Both the position numbers and the translations under genes were made by a program. 64,000 bases of DNA, taken from an uncultured Acidobacteriota bacterium (lineage in GTDB: Bacteria; Acidobacteriota; Blastocatellia; Pyrinomonadales; Pyrinomonadaceae). Below, piece after piece: positions 1-7,700 of the stretch. Under the pieces are notes generated by a model. That model did not search any database. It saw nothing but the letters and a program-made list of their open reading frames with translations, and was not told where the DNA came from. Position 1 is the stretch's first letter. The number at the start of each line of letters is the position of its first letter. The DNA lies in assembly GCA_902826795.1 (NCBI GenBank), contig CADEGD010000006.1:1-64000 (forward strand). The letters are read 5' to 3'.

Positions 1-916
1 CGACCATAGAAGCGTCGATCGCCCTGCCTTCGTATAACGCCTTCGCCCAACGCGCGAGATCTTCACCGGTCGAAGCCCAGCCGCCGCCCGTCCATTCGAG
101 CTGCGGATTGATGACGAACTTGCCGCTCTCGATCATCCGATCTTTTCCGCCGAACGGATTGTTCGGCCCCGCATACCCTTGCACAACGCCTTTCATCACT
201 GGGCCTTCCTGCGGGATCGTGTTCGTTAGCTTTAGCTTTTTAACGTAACGCTTCGTCGCTTCATCGAAGAAAACTTTTCCGGTGACTTTCTCGATTATCA
301 TCCCGAGCACGATGTAGTTTGTATCGGAGTAATCCCAGCCTTCGCCAGCTTTGAACGCCGCCGTCGAATCGAACAAATACGCGAGCCGATCCTCGGGCGT
401 CCAAACCTTGTAAGGATTTGCCGTCAGAAAATCGGTGAACTCTTTTTTGAATTCGTACCGCACAAGTCCGCTCGTGTGGTTCATCAGTTGGCGAACCGTG
501 ATGTCTTTCGCATTAGGCAGACGGCCATACCACGGAGCCGTTCCGAGATACTTGTCGACCTTGTCGTCCAACCCGATCTTGCCGTCCTTGACCAACTGCA
601 ACAAGAGCGCCGCCGCGAACGTCTTTCCCGTACTGCCCGCAAGCATTCGATCCGTCGGCTTCATCGGAATTTTCGCGTCGCGATCGGAATAGCCGACCGC
701 CAACCCGAACGACTCGCCGTCCGCCAGCACGACTCCCAGCGTCGCTCCGGGAAACTTTCCGCCTTTATGCCATTCGTCGAGCTTCGACTGAATGTCTTTC
801 TTGAGCGCTCCCGTGTTGATCGCAACTGCGGCCTTTTGCCCAAATGCGACAGACCCACACACGAGAATAAGTGCGACCAAACGCAGCCAGCGGTTAGCTC
901 TATTTCTTTCGTACAT
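1..916 (-). CDS. Serine hydrolase, class C beta-lactamase-like (3' end beyond window)
   Basis: The reading frame stays open from an ATG at 916 down to the window edge, so the C-terminus is missing. The N-terminus has a basic stretch and a hydrophobic signal segment ending near VAFGQ, which predicts export. The SxxK motif is S95-T-G-K98, and a YSDTN segment lies where the YxN motif is expected. These mark the PF00144 family of penicillin-binding-protein-like esterases and beta-lactamases; the substrate cannot be told. The start overlaps the last 17 bases of the upstream TPR gene, which suggests translational coupling. It is more likely a general serine hydrolase than a true resistance enzyme. 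Confidence 0.85.
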   Translation of the reverse strand, partial: MYERNRANRWLRLVALILVCGSVAFGQKAAVAINTGALKKDIQSKLDEWHKGGKFPGATLGVVLADGESFGLAVGYSDRDAKIPMKPTDRMLAGSTGKTFAAALLLQLVKDGKIGLDDKVDKYLGTAPWYGRLPNAKDITVRQLMNHTSGLVRYEFKKEFTDFLTANPYKVWTPEDRLAYLFDSTAAFKAGEGWDYSDTNYIVLGMIIEKVTGKVFFDEATKRYVKKLKLTNTIPQEGPVMKGVVQGYAGPNNPFGGKDRMIESGKFVINPQLEWTGGGWASTGEDLARWAKALYEGRAIDASMV

Positions 917-1784
917 AAATGAAATCAAACGTCGTCGTCCACGTCTTTCCGCCGTCGGTCGAGCTCTCGCCGTGCTGGCGAACGTCGCCGTTGTCGAGTT
1001 TCGAGAAAGTCATCCGTCCGGTAGTTTTCGCACCATTCCGCACGGACTCGGAATCGAGTACCATCTTTCCATCGACCAGCCCGCCGACGTAATGCGTCAT
1101 TAATCCTTTGTTATCGACCCACGTCTGATGCCACTTGCCGTCGCGAACGTCAAACACGTTGAAACTCTTTCCAGCAGACACCGGCGTCTCCCAATTCTCG
1201 AAGATTATGCAGCTCGACAAGATCAACTGAATGCTGCTCGTGCCGACGGTTACGCCCTGTGCATTTTTCGGCAGCCATTCGCCGATCCAAAAATCGAACT
1301 GCCGAAACTCCGGCTTGTTACGACAGGGATTCGCAAGCGTATCGAGTTTCTTCACATACTCCGCAAACTTCGGCTCCGACTTCACCGATGCAAAATCTTT
1401 TTCGTCATTCAGCGACTCCGCCGCGACGCCACCAAGCGTGAGGCTGCGTTCAAACACGGCGTACATCTTTTCTTTCTCGCCCGTTCGCGCGTGGGCCCTC
1501 GCCGCCGCCACCGCAAAAACCGGATTCGGTGAGATCGTCATTGCGGCGTCTAACACGATCGCAGCTTTCGCGGGTTCGTTTAAGTTCAAATATGAAAGGC
1601 CGAGGCGATAGTTTGCTCCGGCATTCTTCGGCTCGGCTTTGACGATCGCTTCATACGCCGCGGCCGCGGCTTTCCAGTCCTGCTTCTGGTAGGCATCGCC
1701 CGCCGCCGTTCGCATCTCCGGCGTGACTGTTTGACCGATTGCGGTGCAACAAAACAGGGTCAAGGCAAATACTGCTGCCTTCAT
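900..1784 (-). CDS. Secreted TPR protein with C-terminal DUF1579-like domain
   Basis: The 294-residue product starts with a signal peptide ending near TAIGQ. Residues about 20-140 form tetratricopeptide repeats (pattern A..Y...G....A). The second half begins with FRQFDFWIGEW and looks like the beta-sheet domain seen in DUF1579-type proteins, whose role is unknown. An AGGAG ribosome site precedes the ATG. It lies 4 bp after the NTF2-like gene and overlaps the hydrolase gene that follows, so the three probably form one operon. A scaffold or binding role is inferred from the TPRs. Confidence 0.75.
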   Translation of the reverse strand: MKAAVFALTLFCCTAIGQTVTPEMRTAAGDAYQKQDWKAAAAAYEAIVKAEPKNAGANYRLGLSYLNLNEPAKAAIVLDAAMTISPNPVFAVAAARAHARTGEKEKMYAVFERSLTLGGVAAESLNDEKDFASVKSEPKFAEYVKKLDTLANPCRNKPEFRQFDFWIGEWLPKNAQGVTVGTSSIQLILSSCIIFENWETPVSAGKSFNVFDVRDGKWHQTWVDNKGLMTHYVGGLVDGKMVLDSESVRNGAKTTGRMTFSKLDNGDVRQHGESSTDGGKTWTTTFDFIYVRKK

Positions 1785-1788
1785 ATCA

Positions 1789-2307
1789 TCACTCCTTTAC
1801 CGGCCACTTTTTCGGGTCCGGCTTCATCGCTTTTTCCTTTTCCGTACAGTCATTCGGATCGATCGTCGACGCACCGTTCGCGATCTTCCACGTGCCTTCG
1901 ATGCGGACCAAGTTGAACTGATTGATGCCGCAGTGCGAAAGCTTGTCGTCGTTAAAGAAAACATATCGGCCCCACACCATCGCCCAATCGCCGTGCACCT
2001 CAACCTTCGGATCGTACATCTCCTCGCGCATCGTCTTCGTTTTATCGGTGAACATCTTCGAAAATGCTTCGCCGTTGAACGATTGATATCTCGACTTGCC
2101 GTCTCGCTTGAACACGGCGGCAAGATCCGACGTCGGCGTATGAAGCGCGACGATCCCCGCCGGATTCGCCGCCGCCATTTCGGTAAACAGTTGATTCACC
2201 ACACCGATCGCAGCCCTCGCATCGTCACTATGCTGCGCCGAAACACTCGCGACACCGATCAGCATAAATATCGCAAGTATCAAAAATGTCTTTTTCATAG
2301 TTCTCAT
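1789..2307 (-). CDS. Secreted NTF2-like (DUF4440/SnoaL-type) protein
   Basis: This 172-residue protein has a signal peptide ending at SVSAQ, followed by a small alpha+beta domain that starts with a helix (AAIGVVNQLFTEMAAANPAGI) and ends in WKIANGAS. That is the layout of DUF4440/SnoaL-like proteins, a fold used for both enzymes and ligand binding. The start at 2307 has a GAGAA stretch just upstream; the ATG at 2298 is an alternative. The longer open frame upstream is translated repeat sequence and is left out. It is the first gene of a three-gene unit with the TPR and hydrolase genes. The exact function is unknown. Confidence 0.65.
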   Translation of the reverse strand: MRTMKKTFLILAIFMLIGVASVSAQHSDDARAAIGVVNQLFTEMAAANPAGIVALHTPTSDLAAVFKRDGKSRYQSFNGEAFSKMFTDKTKTMREEMYDPKVEVHGDWAMVWGRYVFFNDDKLSHCGINQFNLVRIEGTWKIANGASTIDPNDCTEKEKAMKPDPKKWPVKE

Positions 2308-2325
2308 ATTTTCTCGTATCGGTAT

Positions 2326-2357
2326 CTTGTTCTGCTTTTTTTGTGTTTTCTGTGGTT
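2326..2357. repeat. Single CCACAGA-type dispersed repeat
   Basis: The stretch reads on the minus strand AACCACAGAAAACACA followed by an A/G-rich tail. It belongs to the family of dispersed repeats found repeatedly in this window (11.3, 17.6, 18.8, 51.8, 52.2, 58.9 and 63.5 kb). Here only one arm is visible. It lies in the leader of the NTF2-like gene. Confidence 0.6.
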
Positions 2358-2412
2358 CCGACGTATTAATGCCTATCCACAAAAATCACGGAACAAATTT
2401 CAAACACTCCAA

Positions 2413-3840
2413 TCACTGCCCCGCAGACTTATGCTCGATATACGACCCCGCGATCTTCGGCGCGATCTCATCGAGCCAGCCGTTCAGTTCGGACTGAGTA
2501 TAATATTTACCCTTGAGCATCACACCCGCCCGGTCGTAAGTCGCCGCGATGTCATCCAGCGGATTCTTATTTAATAATAATAGGTCGCCCGCCTTTCCTT
2601 TCTCGACCGTGCCCGACTTCGACAGCGATCCGAGAAACTCGTGCGGATTCCGCGTGCCCGCCGCGAGTGCGGCATAGTTACCGATGCCCGCGTCGCGAAG
2701 CGCCTTCAACTCGTGATGCATGGCAAATCCATAGAGCCACAGAAACTCGGGCGTATCCGACCCAGCCATCAACTTCCCGCCGTTGTCGTGGATCGCCTTG
2801 ATCAATTTGTTCCGCGCGTCGATCCACTTTAGCTTTCGCTCAGCCGAAACTTGATTGATCAGCGCCGCACGCTTGTACCAGTTCAACCACTGCTCTTGCA
2901 CCTTCGCCGGATAAAATTTGAAGTCCGGCTGAGCACGCATCGACTCTTCGCTTCGCGGCAACGCAAACGTGTTCTTGAAAAAATGCTGCGTCGGATCGGA
3001 GAACGGATTTGCCTCAACCGATTTCTTCGCGACTGCCGCGATCTTCGCTTCGTCGATAAAATCGATGCTCTCCCAATTCTTCGGGTTCGACATATACAGG
3101 TCCGACACCGAACCCTTCATCGGCGCGTCGTCACGCAGGATCTGCTCCATGTATCCGTCGAGATGCTCGATCTGCTGCTTCGCCTTCCACGCCCGCGGCG
3201 CCGTCACATATTCGCGATCCGCATGTCCGACAACGCGGATGCCGATCTTCGCCGCCTCGTCGATCGCCGCTTCATAGATCGCCGCCGGGATGAACGTCGT
3301 CACCTTGATAAAGTCGTAACCCGCCGCCTTCGATTTGCGCACCGCATCGCGAGCCTCCTCCTCGGTCTTCACGACGAAGTTATTTCCCTGCTCGCGGCCG
3401 GTGAGATGCGGCGACGCAACCCAGATCGTCGGCGCCGTGATCTCACCCTTCGCGGATCTCGCTCGCAGCACCAACAGCTCCGGCGTGCCGATCATGAACC
3501 GCGCCGTCGTCACGCCGTTCGCGACCATCACGCGCAGCTCATCCGGCCCTATCGAATCCGGATAATCCGCACCGTCCGACAGCAGATGCGTGTGCATATC
3601 GACAAAGCCGGGGATCAGATATTTTCCCGCACCGTCAACGCGTACTGCATCCCGCGGCACCTTCACACGCCGGGCATCTCCGATCTCCGCGATCACGCCG
3701 TTGCGCACGATCACGGTCTGATTCGCGATGATGCGTTCGCGGTCCATCGGCACCACGTTCACGCCGACGAACGCCGTCGTCTGCGCAAACGCCGTCATCG
3801 CGGTGAGTGCTATAACAAGCAAAACTCGAAATCTCTTCAT
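2413..3840 (-). CDS. Secreted metal-dependent amidohydrolase
   Basis: The 475-residue protein has a signal peptide ending at TAFAQ and the small beta domain typical of the amidohydrolase superfamily. The HxH metal site is H83-T-H85 in VDMHTHLL. A later VVGHAD histidine and a GSDTPEF aspartate fit the rest of the metal site. It resembles the imidazolonepropionase/prolidase-like branch (PF01979), whose members hydrolyse cyclic amides or dipeptides. The substrate is not predictable. It is transcribed in the same direction as the three genes after it but 105 bp away, with a dispersed repeat in the gap, so it may be a separate unit. Confidence 0.85.
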   Translation of the reverse strand: MKRFRVLLVIALTAMTAFAQTTAFVGVNVVPMDRERIIANQTVIVRNGVIAEIGDARRVKVPRDAVRVDGAGKYLIPGFVDMHTHLLSDGADYPDSIGPDELRVMVANGVTTARFMIGTPELLVLRARSAKGEITAPTIWVASPHLTGREQGNNFVVKTEEEARDAVRKSKAAGYDFIKVTTFIPAAIYEAAIDEAAKIGIRVVGHADREYVTAPRAWKAKQQIEHLDGYMEQILRDDAPMKGSVSDLYMSNPKNWESIDFIDEAKIAAVAKKSVEANPFSDPTQHFFKNTFALPRSEESMRAQPDFKFYPAKVQEQWLNWYKRAALINQVSAERKLKWIDARNKLIKAIHDNGGKLMAGSDTPEFLWLYGFAMHHELKALRDAGIGNYAALAAGTRNPHEFLGSLSKSGTVEKGKAGDLLLLNKNPLDDIAATYDRAGVMLKGKYYTQSELNGWLDEIAPKIAGSYIEHKSAGQ

Positions 3841-4093
3841 ATCAATTCACTGATCCCGCACGTGACCGACTCTTTGCGTCCTTCGCGTCTTTGCGTGAAA
3901 TCTCTTAGGCTTGCGAAGGTAATACTGACCGGACCTCAAGTTTGTTCACATTTCTCGAATCGTCGCGTGACGAACCGCACGATATCGATGGCGAATGGCA
4001 AACGACGACAAAAATAAAAGAGGCTGTCGTTTCAGAGAGCCTCTTCGGTATACAAAATGTGTTTGATTGCTTTTTCAGCGTGAAAGACGGGGT
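3841..4093. other. Intergenic region with a CTTTGCGTCCTTCGCG-type dispersed repeat
   Basis: No gene is seen here. At 3872-3900 lies a low-complexity motif made of repeated TTTGCGT / CTTCGCG units. A related motif occurs at about 34447-34475. The segment also holds the terminator of the Fis-type gene (4011-4045). The promoter of the amidohydrolase must be in this region but I cannot pick it out. Confidence 0.5.
4011..4045 (-). terminator. Rho-independent terminator of the Fis-type regulator
   Basis: On the minus strand AAGAGGCT pairs perfectly with AGCCTCTT across a 12-base loop and is followed by TTATTTT. It starts about 50 bp after the stop codon of the Fis-type gene. Confidence 0.8.
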
Positions 4094-4402
4094 TTATGTA
4101 TATGACCCGGTGCGCCTGATGTTCAATTGTTTCATCTTCGTGCAAAGGGTGCTGGTTTTCATGTTGAGCAGCTTGGCAGCTCTGTTCTGCCTGCCGCCGG
4201 ACATTTCCAATGCCGATTCGATTAGTTGGATCTCGAACCGGGCGACGTTCTCGTAGAAGTCGATACCTTTATCAGGGTCGATGTTCACTGGCATCGTTCG
4301 AAGCGATGCTTCGTGCAATAGCGAACGAACTAGCGACCTAAGGGCATCCATCCTGTCCACAAACTCCGTACTACTTCTGGGTGCGAAAATATGGGTTGCC
4401 AT
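4094..4402 (-). CDS. Small Fis-type helix-turn-helix protein
   Basis: The 102-residue product carries at its C-terminus (about 54-98) the Fis/NtrC-type DNA-binding helix-turn-helix, with FEIQLIESAL, then GGRQNRAAKLL, then a recognition helix around TSTLCTKMKQL. The N-terminal half has no recognisable receiver or AAA domain, so it is a stand-alone DNA-binding protein like Fis rather than an enhancer-binding activator. AGGTAG precedes the ATG. It has its own terminator and stands alone. Its targets are unknown. Confidence 0.75.
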   Translation of the reverse strand: MATHIFAPRSSTEFVDRMDALRSLVRSLLHEASLRTMPVNIDPDKGIDFYENVARFEIQLIESALEMSGGRQNRAAKLLNMKTSTLCTKMKQLNIRRTGSYT

Positions 4403-4457
4403 AACTTACTACCTGATTTATGGCGGAAACCCGAGCGGTAGCGAGGGTGCTTCTTTT

Positions 4458-4530
4458 CAAATCTCAAATCTCAAATTCTCAGTCCGAGTTCTCAAATCTC
4501 AAATCTCAAATTTCAAATCCTCAGTCCGAG
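4458..4530. repeat. Tandem low-complexity repeat (CAAATCT units)
   Basis: Two imperfect copies, 4458-4488 and 4493-4530, each contain several CAAATCT/CAAATTT heptamers and end in CTCAGTCCGAG. It fills most of the gap between the Fis-type gene and the YncE-like gene. Similar TTTGAGA-rich strings are dispersed in many bacterial genomes. No coding capacity is evident. Confidence 0.75.
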
Positions 4531-4574
4531 ATATCAAAATCCAACCCCCCAAATCTACCGATAGCGTTTCGGCC

Positions 4575-5579
4575 CTACGTCCCCGCCACGGCAATTCCAT
4601 CGGGCCCGTTGCCCGTCACGACCCGGCCCGTGACCTCGCCGGAGTCGAGATTTACCTTGAGTACCGCATCCGGCTGGACGACGCTTATATAAGCGGTCTT
4701 GCCGTCAGCCGAAAAGGCGATGCCCATCGGCGTACTCTCAAGCTTGAATCTTTTCGTTTCTTTACGCGTCGCCGCGTCGATAATGACGACCTCTTTCGTC
4801 GGCAGCATCGTGCAGACGACGGTCTTGCCATCGGGCGTGAACCGCACGCGATACGGACGCCCCTTCGTGTCGATCTTCGCCACCGACTTATACCCGACCG
4901 CGTCCACCACCTCGACCATTCCGTCGGCGTTCAATCCGGTCCAGACCTCTTTCCCGTCGGGTGAGATATCGACAGCTTCAGGCTGCTTGCCGACCGCAAC
5001 GTGCGTTATCTTCGACGGGCCTGGATTCCCCGCACCGTTCGCAAACTCAAATATCGTTACCGAATCAGACCCGATGTTCGCCGTCGTAAACTTCTTATGA
5101 TCGGCCGTACCCGCGACCATGTGCGTACCGTTCTGCCCGCTGCCCATCATCCAATCGACCTTGCCCGTCGCCGCGTCCAAACGTGCGATCATCCGGTTCG
5201 CCTCGGCCGTAAAGTAAAGCTTCCCGCCGATCAACTGCAGCCCGTGCGGCCTGATCATCGGCGCCAGGTCGACACGCTTCAACTCCTTCGCCGACGCGAT
5301 ATCTATAATAGAGATGGAATTCCCCGGCTGCTGGTTACCGTAATTCGCAACAAACGCCGTCTTCCCGTCCGCCGACAACACAACCTCGTGCGGCCCGTCG
5401 CCCACCGCAACCTTCCCCACCACCGTCATCGTCCCCGGATCCACGATCGCCATGTTCGCCTCGTTCTTGTTCAACGCCACCAGCACAGGTTTCACCTGCC
5501 CAATAACGATCACATAGCTCTTAAACACGAACATTATTCCAACGACCGTGAACGCCAAGATGTTTCCGATTCTCTTCAT
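4575..5579 (-). CDS. YncE-like beta-propeller protein (YVTN repeats)
   Basis: The 334-residue protein has an N-terminal hydrophobic anchor or signal (about 8-28) and then seven-bladed-propeller repeats with the recurring pattern VGDGPHEVVLSADGKTAFVAN. These repeats mark the YncE/40-residue YVTN family, which is periplasmic or surface exposed. Some members bind DNA or metals, but no enzyme activity is implied here. It is a single gene, and its promoter must lie in 5580-5916 with the direct repeats described below. Confidence 0.85.
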   Translation of the reverse strand: MKRIGNILAFTVVGIMFVFKSYVIVIGQVKPVLVALNKNEANMAIVDPGTMTVVGKVAVGDGPHEVVLSADGKTAFVANYGNQQPGNSISIIDIASAKELKRVDLAPMIRPHGLQLIGGKLYFTAEANRMIARLDAATGKVDWMMGSGQNGTHMVAGTADHKKFTTANIGSDSVTIFEFANGAGNPGPSKITHVAVGKQPEAVDISPDGKEVWTGLNADGMVEVVDAVGYKSVAKIDTKGRPYRVRFTPDGKTVVCTMLPTKEVVIIDAATRKETKRFKLESTPMGIAFSADGKTAYISVVQPDAVLKVNLDSGEVTGRVVTGNGPDGIAVAGT

Positions 5580-5653
5580 AATGGGCGGAATTGTACCACC
5601 GGTTTGACCGTATTGTGATTATGGTCACTATTTTTTGAATAAAATACGAGAAT

Positions 5654-5687
5654 GTGACGAGAGGTTGTCACACGTGACGAGCGGTTG
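5654..5687. promoter_or_regulatory. Two direct repeats with 20-bp period, possible operator
   Basis: GTGACGAG(A/C)GGTTG occurs at 5654-5667 and 5674-5687, that is two helical turns apart. The first copy also forms a GTGAC-8-GTCAC dyad. A further GTGAT...GGTCAC string lies just upstream. The position, 75-108 bp ahead of the YncE-like start codon, fits a protein-binding site. Confidence 0.35.
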
Positions 5688-5846
5688 AATTACGACGCAA
5701 TTAAAGAAGTCGGTTAGATTTTGGCGATTGTTGTCAATACTTGCTTTAGTCGGTTTCCGGAGCACATCGGTGGCCGACGAGCCGACCGTACAGCACCAAG
5801 GCAGGGGGCAACTGCGCAACGAAATTCAGTAAACGCTGGAATTTTA

Positions 5847-5876
5847 TTGATTTCTGCACTGATCAGATGTTATAAG
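5847..5876 (+). promoter_or_regulatory. Candidate sigma-70-type promoter of the defence operon
   Basis: TTGATT (5847-5852) and TATAAG (5871-5876) are 18 bp apart and lie 41 bp before the first start codon of the operon. The match is fair; no transcript data support it. Confidence 0.4.
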
Positions 5877-5916
5877 AATAGGATTTTCCCGACAGGCACT
5901 CTCAAAACCATAATCA

Positions 5917-7155
5917 ATGCCAAATCATTCTCCCGATACGGTTCTAGGTTCAGATCAGTTTGGTGATGATGCAGGGCGTCGCTTTCGATATCAGTACGGA
6001 TATGCTGCGACAGTCTGCTGCCTGCTTTTAGACGAATCCGAGGATGCTGCTGAAGTTTTCTGCGAACATCACGAGGACATCACTATAAAAACGCTCGCGG
6101 GTCGCTTTCGAGGTCTGCAGGTAAAGACTCGCGAGATCGACCAGCCGGCGTGGAAAACTAGCGACGATGCCGTCCGCGCCTCTTTTGCGCGGTTTGTCGA
6201 AATCGACACGGATTATCCCGACGCCTTTGAAGCGTTTAGGTTTCTTACCAACCATCCTTTGCACGCTGCACAGAATGGACAGAGCCTCCCCTTCGTCCTA
6301 GACTCCGTCCGCAGAGCAACGAGCAAGGAATCACTGACCAGCAATGTCCTAGATTTCCTTAAGAAGGTGGCTAAGCGTTCCAATAGGTCTGAGGAGCAAG
6401 TCTTCGATACCCTTCAGAAATCGGAGGCCGCGGACACCCTCCCAAAGTTGGCTGACATAATTTTGAGGCTTCTTACAACATTAGACCCACTCTGGGATCG
6501 CGTTGAAAATCTTAGTTATTCGCAGTTCTTAAAGGCCGCCAACAACCTCGTGCAGGAATGCGGAAAGGCCTCGACCCTCGCTCACGAGAACACCCTGCCC
6601 GGCTACCTTCCGGCAACGTCGAATCCGTCTGACGGAGAACTAACTGCCCGTATTGCTGGTAAGCGATTTACCCGAGACCGCGTAATCAAAGCGCTAGAGG
6701 ATGGACTTGTAGCCAGCGAGCTACTCGATGGGGAACTCGCACTTTGTCCAGCACCGGGCGACGGGGACGAAGATAGGTTATTGAAGAAATTAGACGTTGG
6801 CGGATTCTCATACGTCGCTCGGAACTCTGCTCAAAACCTTCGAAACAAGGCTGATTACCTTGGTCTGAAATGGAGTAACAAGCTTGGCAATGATCGGGGT
6901 CGGAAGCGTTACGACCACGTCCTATCAGTCGTTCTAGCTGAAGCGGGAAACTCCTTTGAGGCAACCAAAAGGAATGACGCGCCCTTTGGCATCGAAATGC
7001 TCAATGAGCTCAGGGACCGCCTAAATGTTCGTCGTGGGCGAGGAACTGATTTTTTTGATGCCAGCGATGATCATCTAGAGGGATTCGCCTATTCCCTGTC
7101 GTCGCAGTGCAAGGTCGTCTGGAGCAATGAGCGACCGTGGGAGGAAGAGTCATGA
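5917..7155 (+). CDS. Cap4/DUF4297-like nuclease effector (LmuA-like) of a Lamassu/ABC-3C defence operon
   Basis: The 412-residue protein begins with a segment like the dsDNA endonuclease domain DUF4297 (Cap4): YQYGYAATVCCLLL, then E50..E53-D54-I, then LQVKTR with Q68-x-K70. This is the E/D...QxK core of a PD-(D/E)xK nuclease. About 200 residues follow with no recognised domain; a C-terminal partner-binding domain is inferred. It is the first of three genes joined by ATGA overlaps, with an SMC-like ATPase last. In Lamassu (DdmABC) the same order nuclease, small protein, SMC is used: the SMC senses foreign DNA and unleashes the nuclease. No good ribosome site precedes the ATG. Confidence in the nuclease call is good, in the exact system name moderate. 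Confidence 0.75.
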   Translation: MPNHSPDTVLGSDQFGDDAGRRFRYQYGYAATVCCLLLDESEDAAEVFCEHHEDITIKTLAGRFRGLQVKTREIDQPAWKTSDDAVRASFARFVEIDTDYPDAFEAFRFLTNHPLHAAQNGQSLPFVLDSVRRATSKESLTSNVLDFLKKVAKRSNRSEEQVFDTLQKSEAADTLPKLADIILRLLTTLDPLWDRVENLSYSQFLKAANNLVQECGKASTLAHENTLPGYLPATSNPSDGELTARIAGKRFTRDRVIKALEDGLVASELLDGELALCPAPGDGDEDRLLKKLDVGGFSYVARNSAQNLRNKADYLGLKWSNKLGNDRGRKRYDHVLSVVLAEAGNSFEATKRNDAPFGIEMLNELRDRLNVRRGRGTDFFDASDDHLEGFAYSLSSQCKVVWSNERPWEEES

Positions 7156-7700
7156 TTGATTTAGTCAAGGCCATTGTCGAGCTTGATGAGTCGGTGCCCC
7201 TTCATGCAGCGAGGCTTCTAATCCTTCTCGATGTGTTTGCTTCAGATACAGACGACTCAATCGAGGGGATGACAAAGCTTGCAAAACTTGACTTCCTTCT
7301 CCGCTATCCCGTCCTGCTCGAGCGGGCTCTCGTCGCTAAGAATAAGTCCACGAGATCAGTTGAACTGGAAGAACACGAACTGTTTAGCGTCGAATCCGAA
7401 ATGGTACGTTATCGATTCGGACCTTGGGATCATCGTTATCGAAAAATTTTGAACCTTTTGATATCGAAAGGTCTGGCTAAAGCAAATATCGAGGGTCGCA
7501 AAGTTGTAATTTCGCCAACAGCAGAGGGCAGAGATAAGGCGAGAGAATTATCTGGCGATGGGGCCTTCGAGGCTTACGTCCGTCGAGCAAAGGTTCTTAA
7601 AACTCACTTCGATGTTAACGGGACGAATCTGATGAAGTTCATTTACCAAACGTTTCCAGAAGTTGTATCGTTGCGCTCAAATTCACCCATATCTACATGA
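7152..7700 (+). CDS. Middle component (LmuC / ABC-3C MC-like) of the defence operon
   Basis: The 182-residue product has no enzyme motif. The segment MTKLAKLDFLLRYP followed later by RFGPWDHRY and a basic winged-helix-like stretch resembles the middle components of ABC-three-component systems. The ATG at 7152 overlaps the stop of the nuclease gene (ATGA) and has GGAGG seven bases upstream, which favours it over the GTG at 7137. Its own stop overlaps the ATPase start. It probably bridges the ATPase and the nuclease. Function is inferred from position and size. Confidence 0.65.
   Translation: MIDLVKAIVELDESVPLHAARLLILLDVFASDTDDSIEGMTKLAKLDFLLRYPVLLERALVAKNKSTRSVELEEHELFSVESEMVRYRFGPWDHRYRKILNLLISKGLAKANIEGRKVVISPTAEGRDKARELSGDGAFEAYVRRAKVLKTHFDVNGTNLMKFIYQTFPEVVSLRSNSPIST

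Larger units (their letters stand above)
5580..5916. other. Divergent intergenic region upstream of the defence operon
   Basis: This 337-bp gap separates the YncE-like gene from the Lamassu-like operon. No gene is seen. It contains two 14-bp direct repeats (5654-5667 and 5674-5687, GTGACGAGMGGTTG) with a 20-bp period and a GTGAC/GTCAC dyad, followed by AT-rich sequence with the promoter candidate at 5847-5876. Base composition drops relative to the flanking genes, compatible with the edge of a transferred block. Confidence 0.5.
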
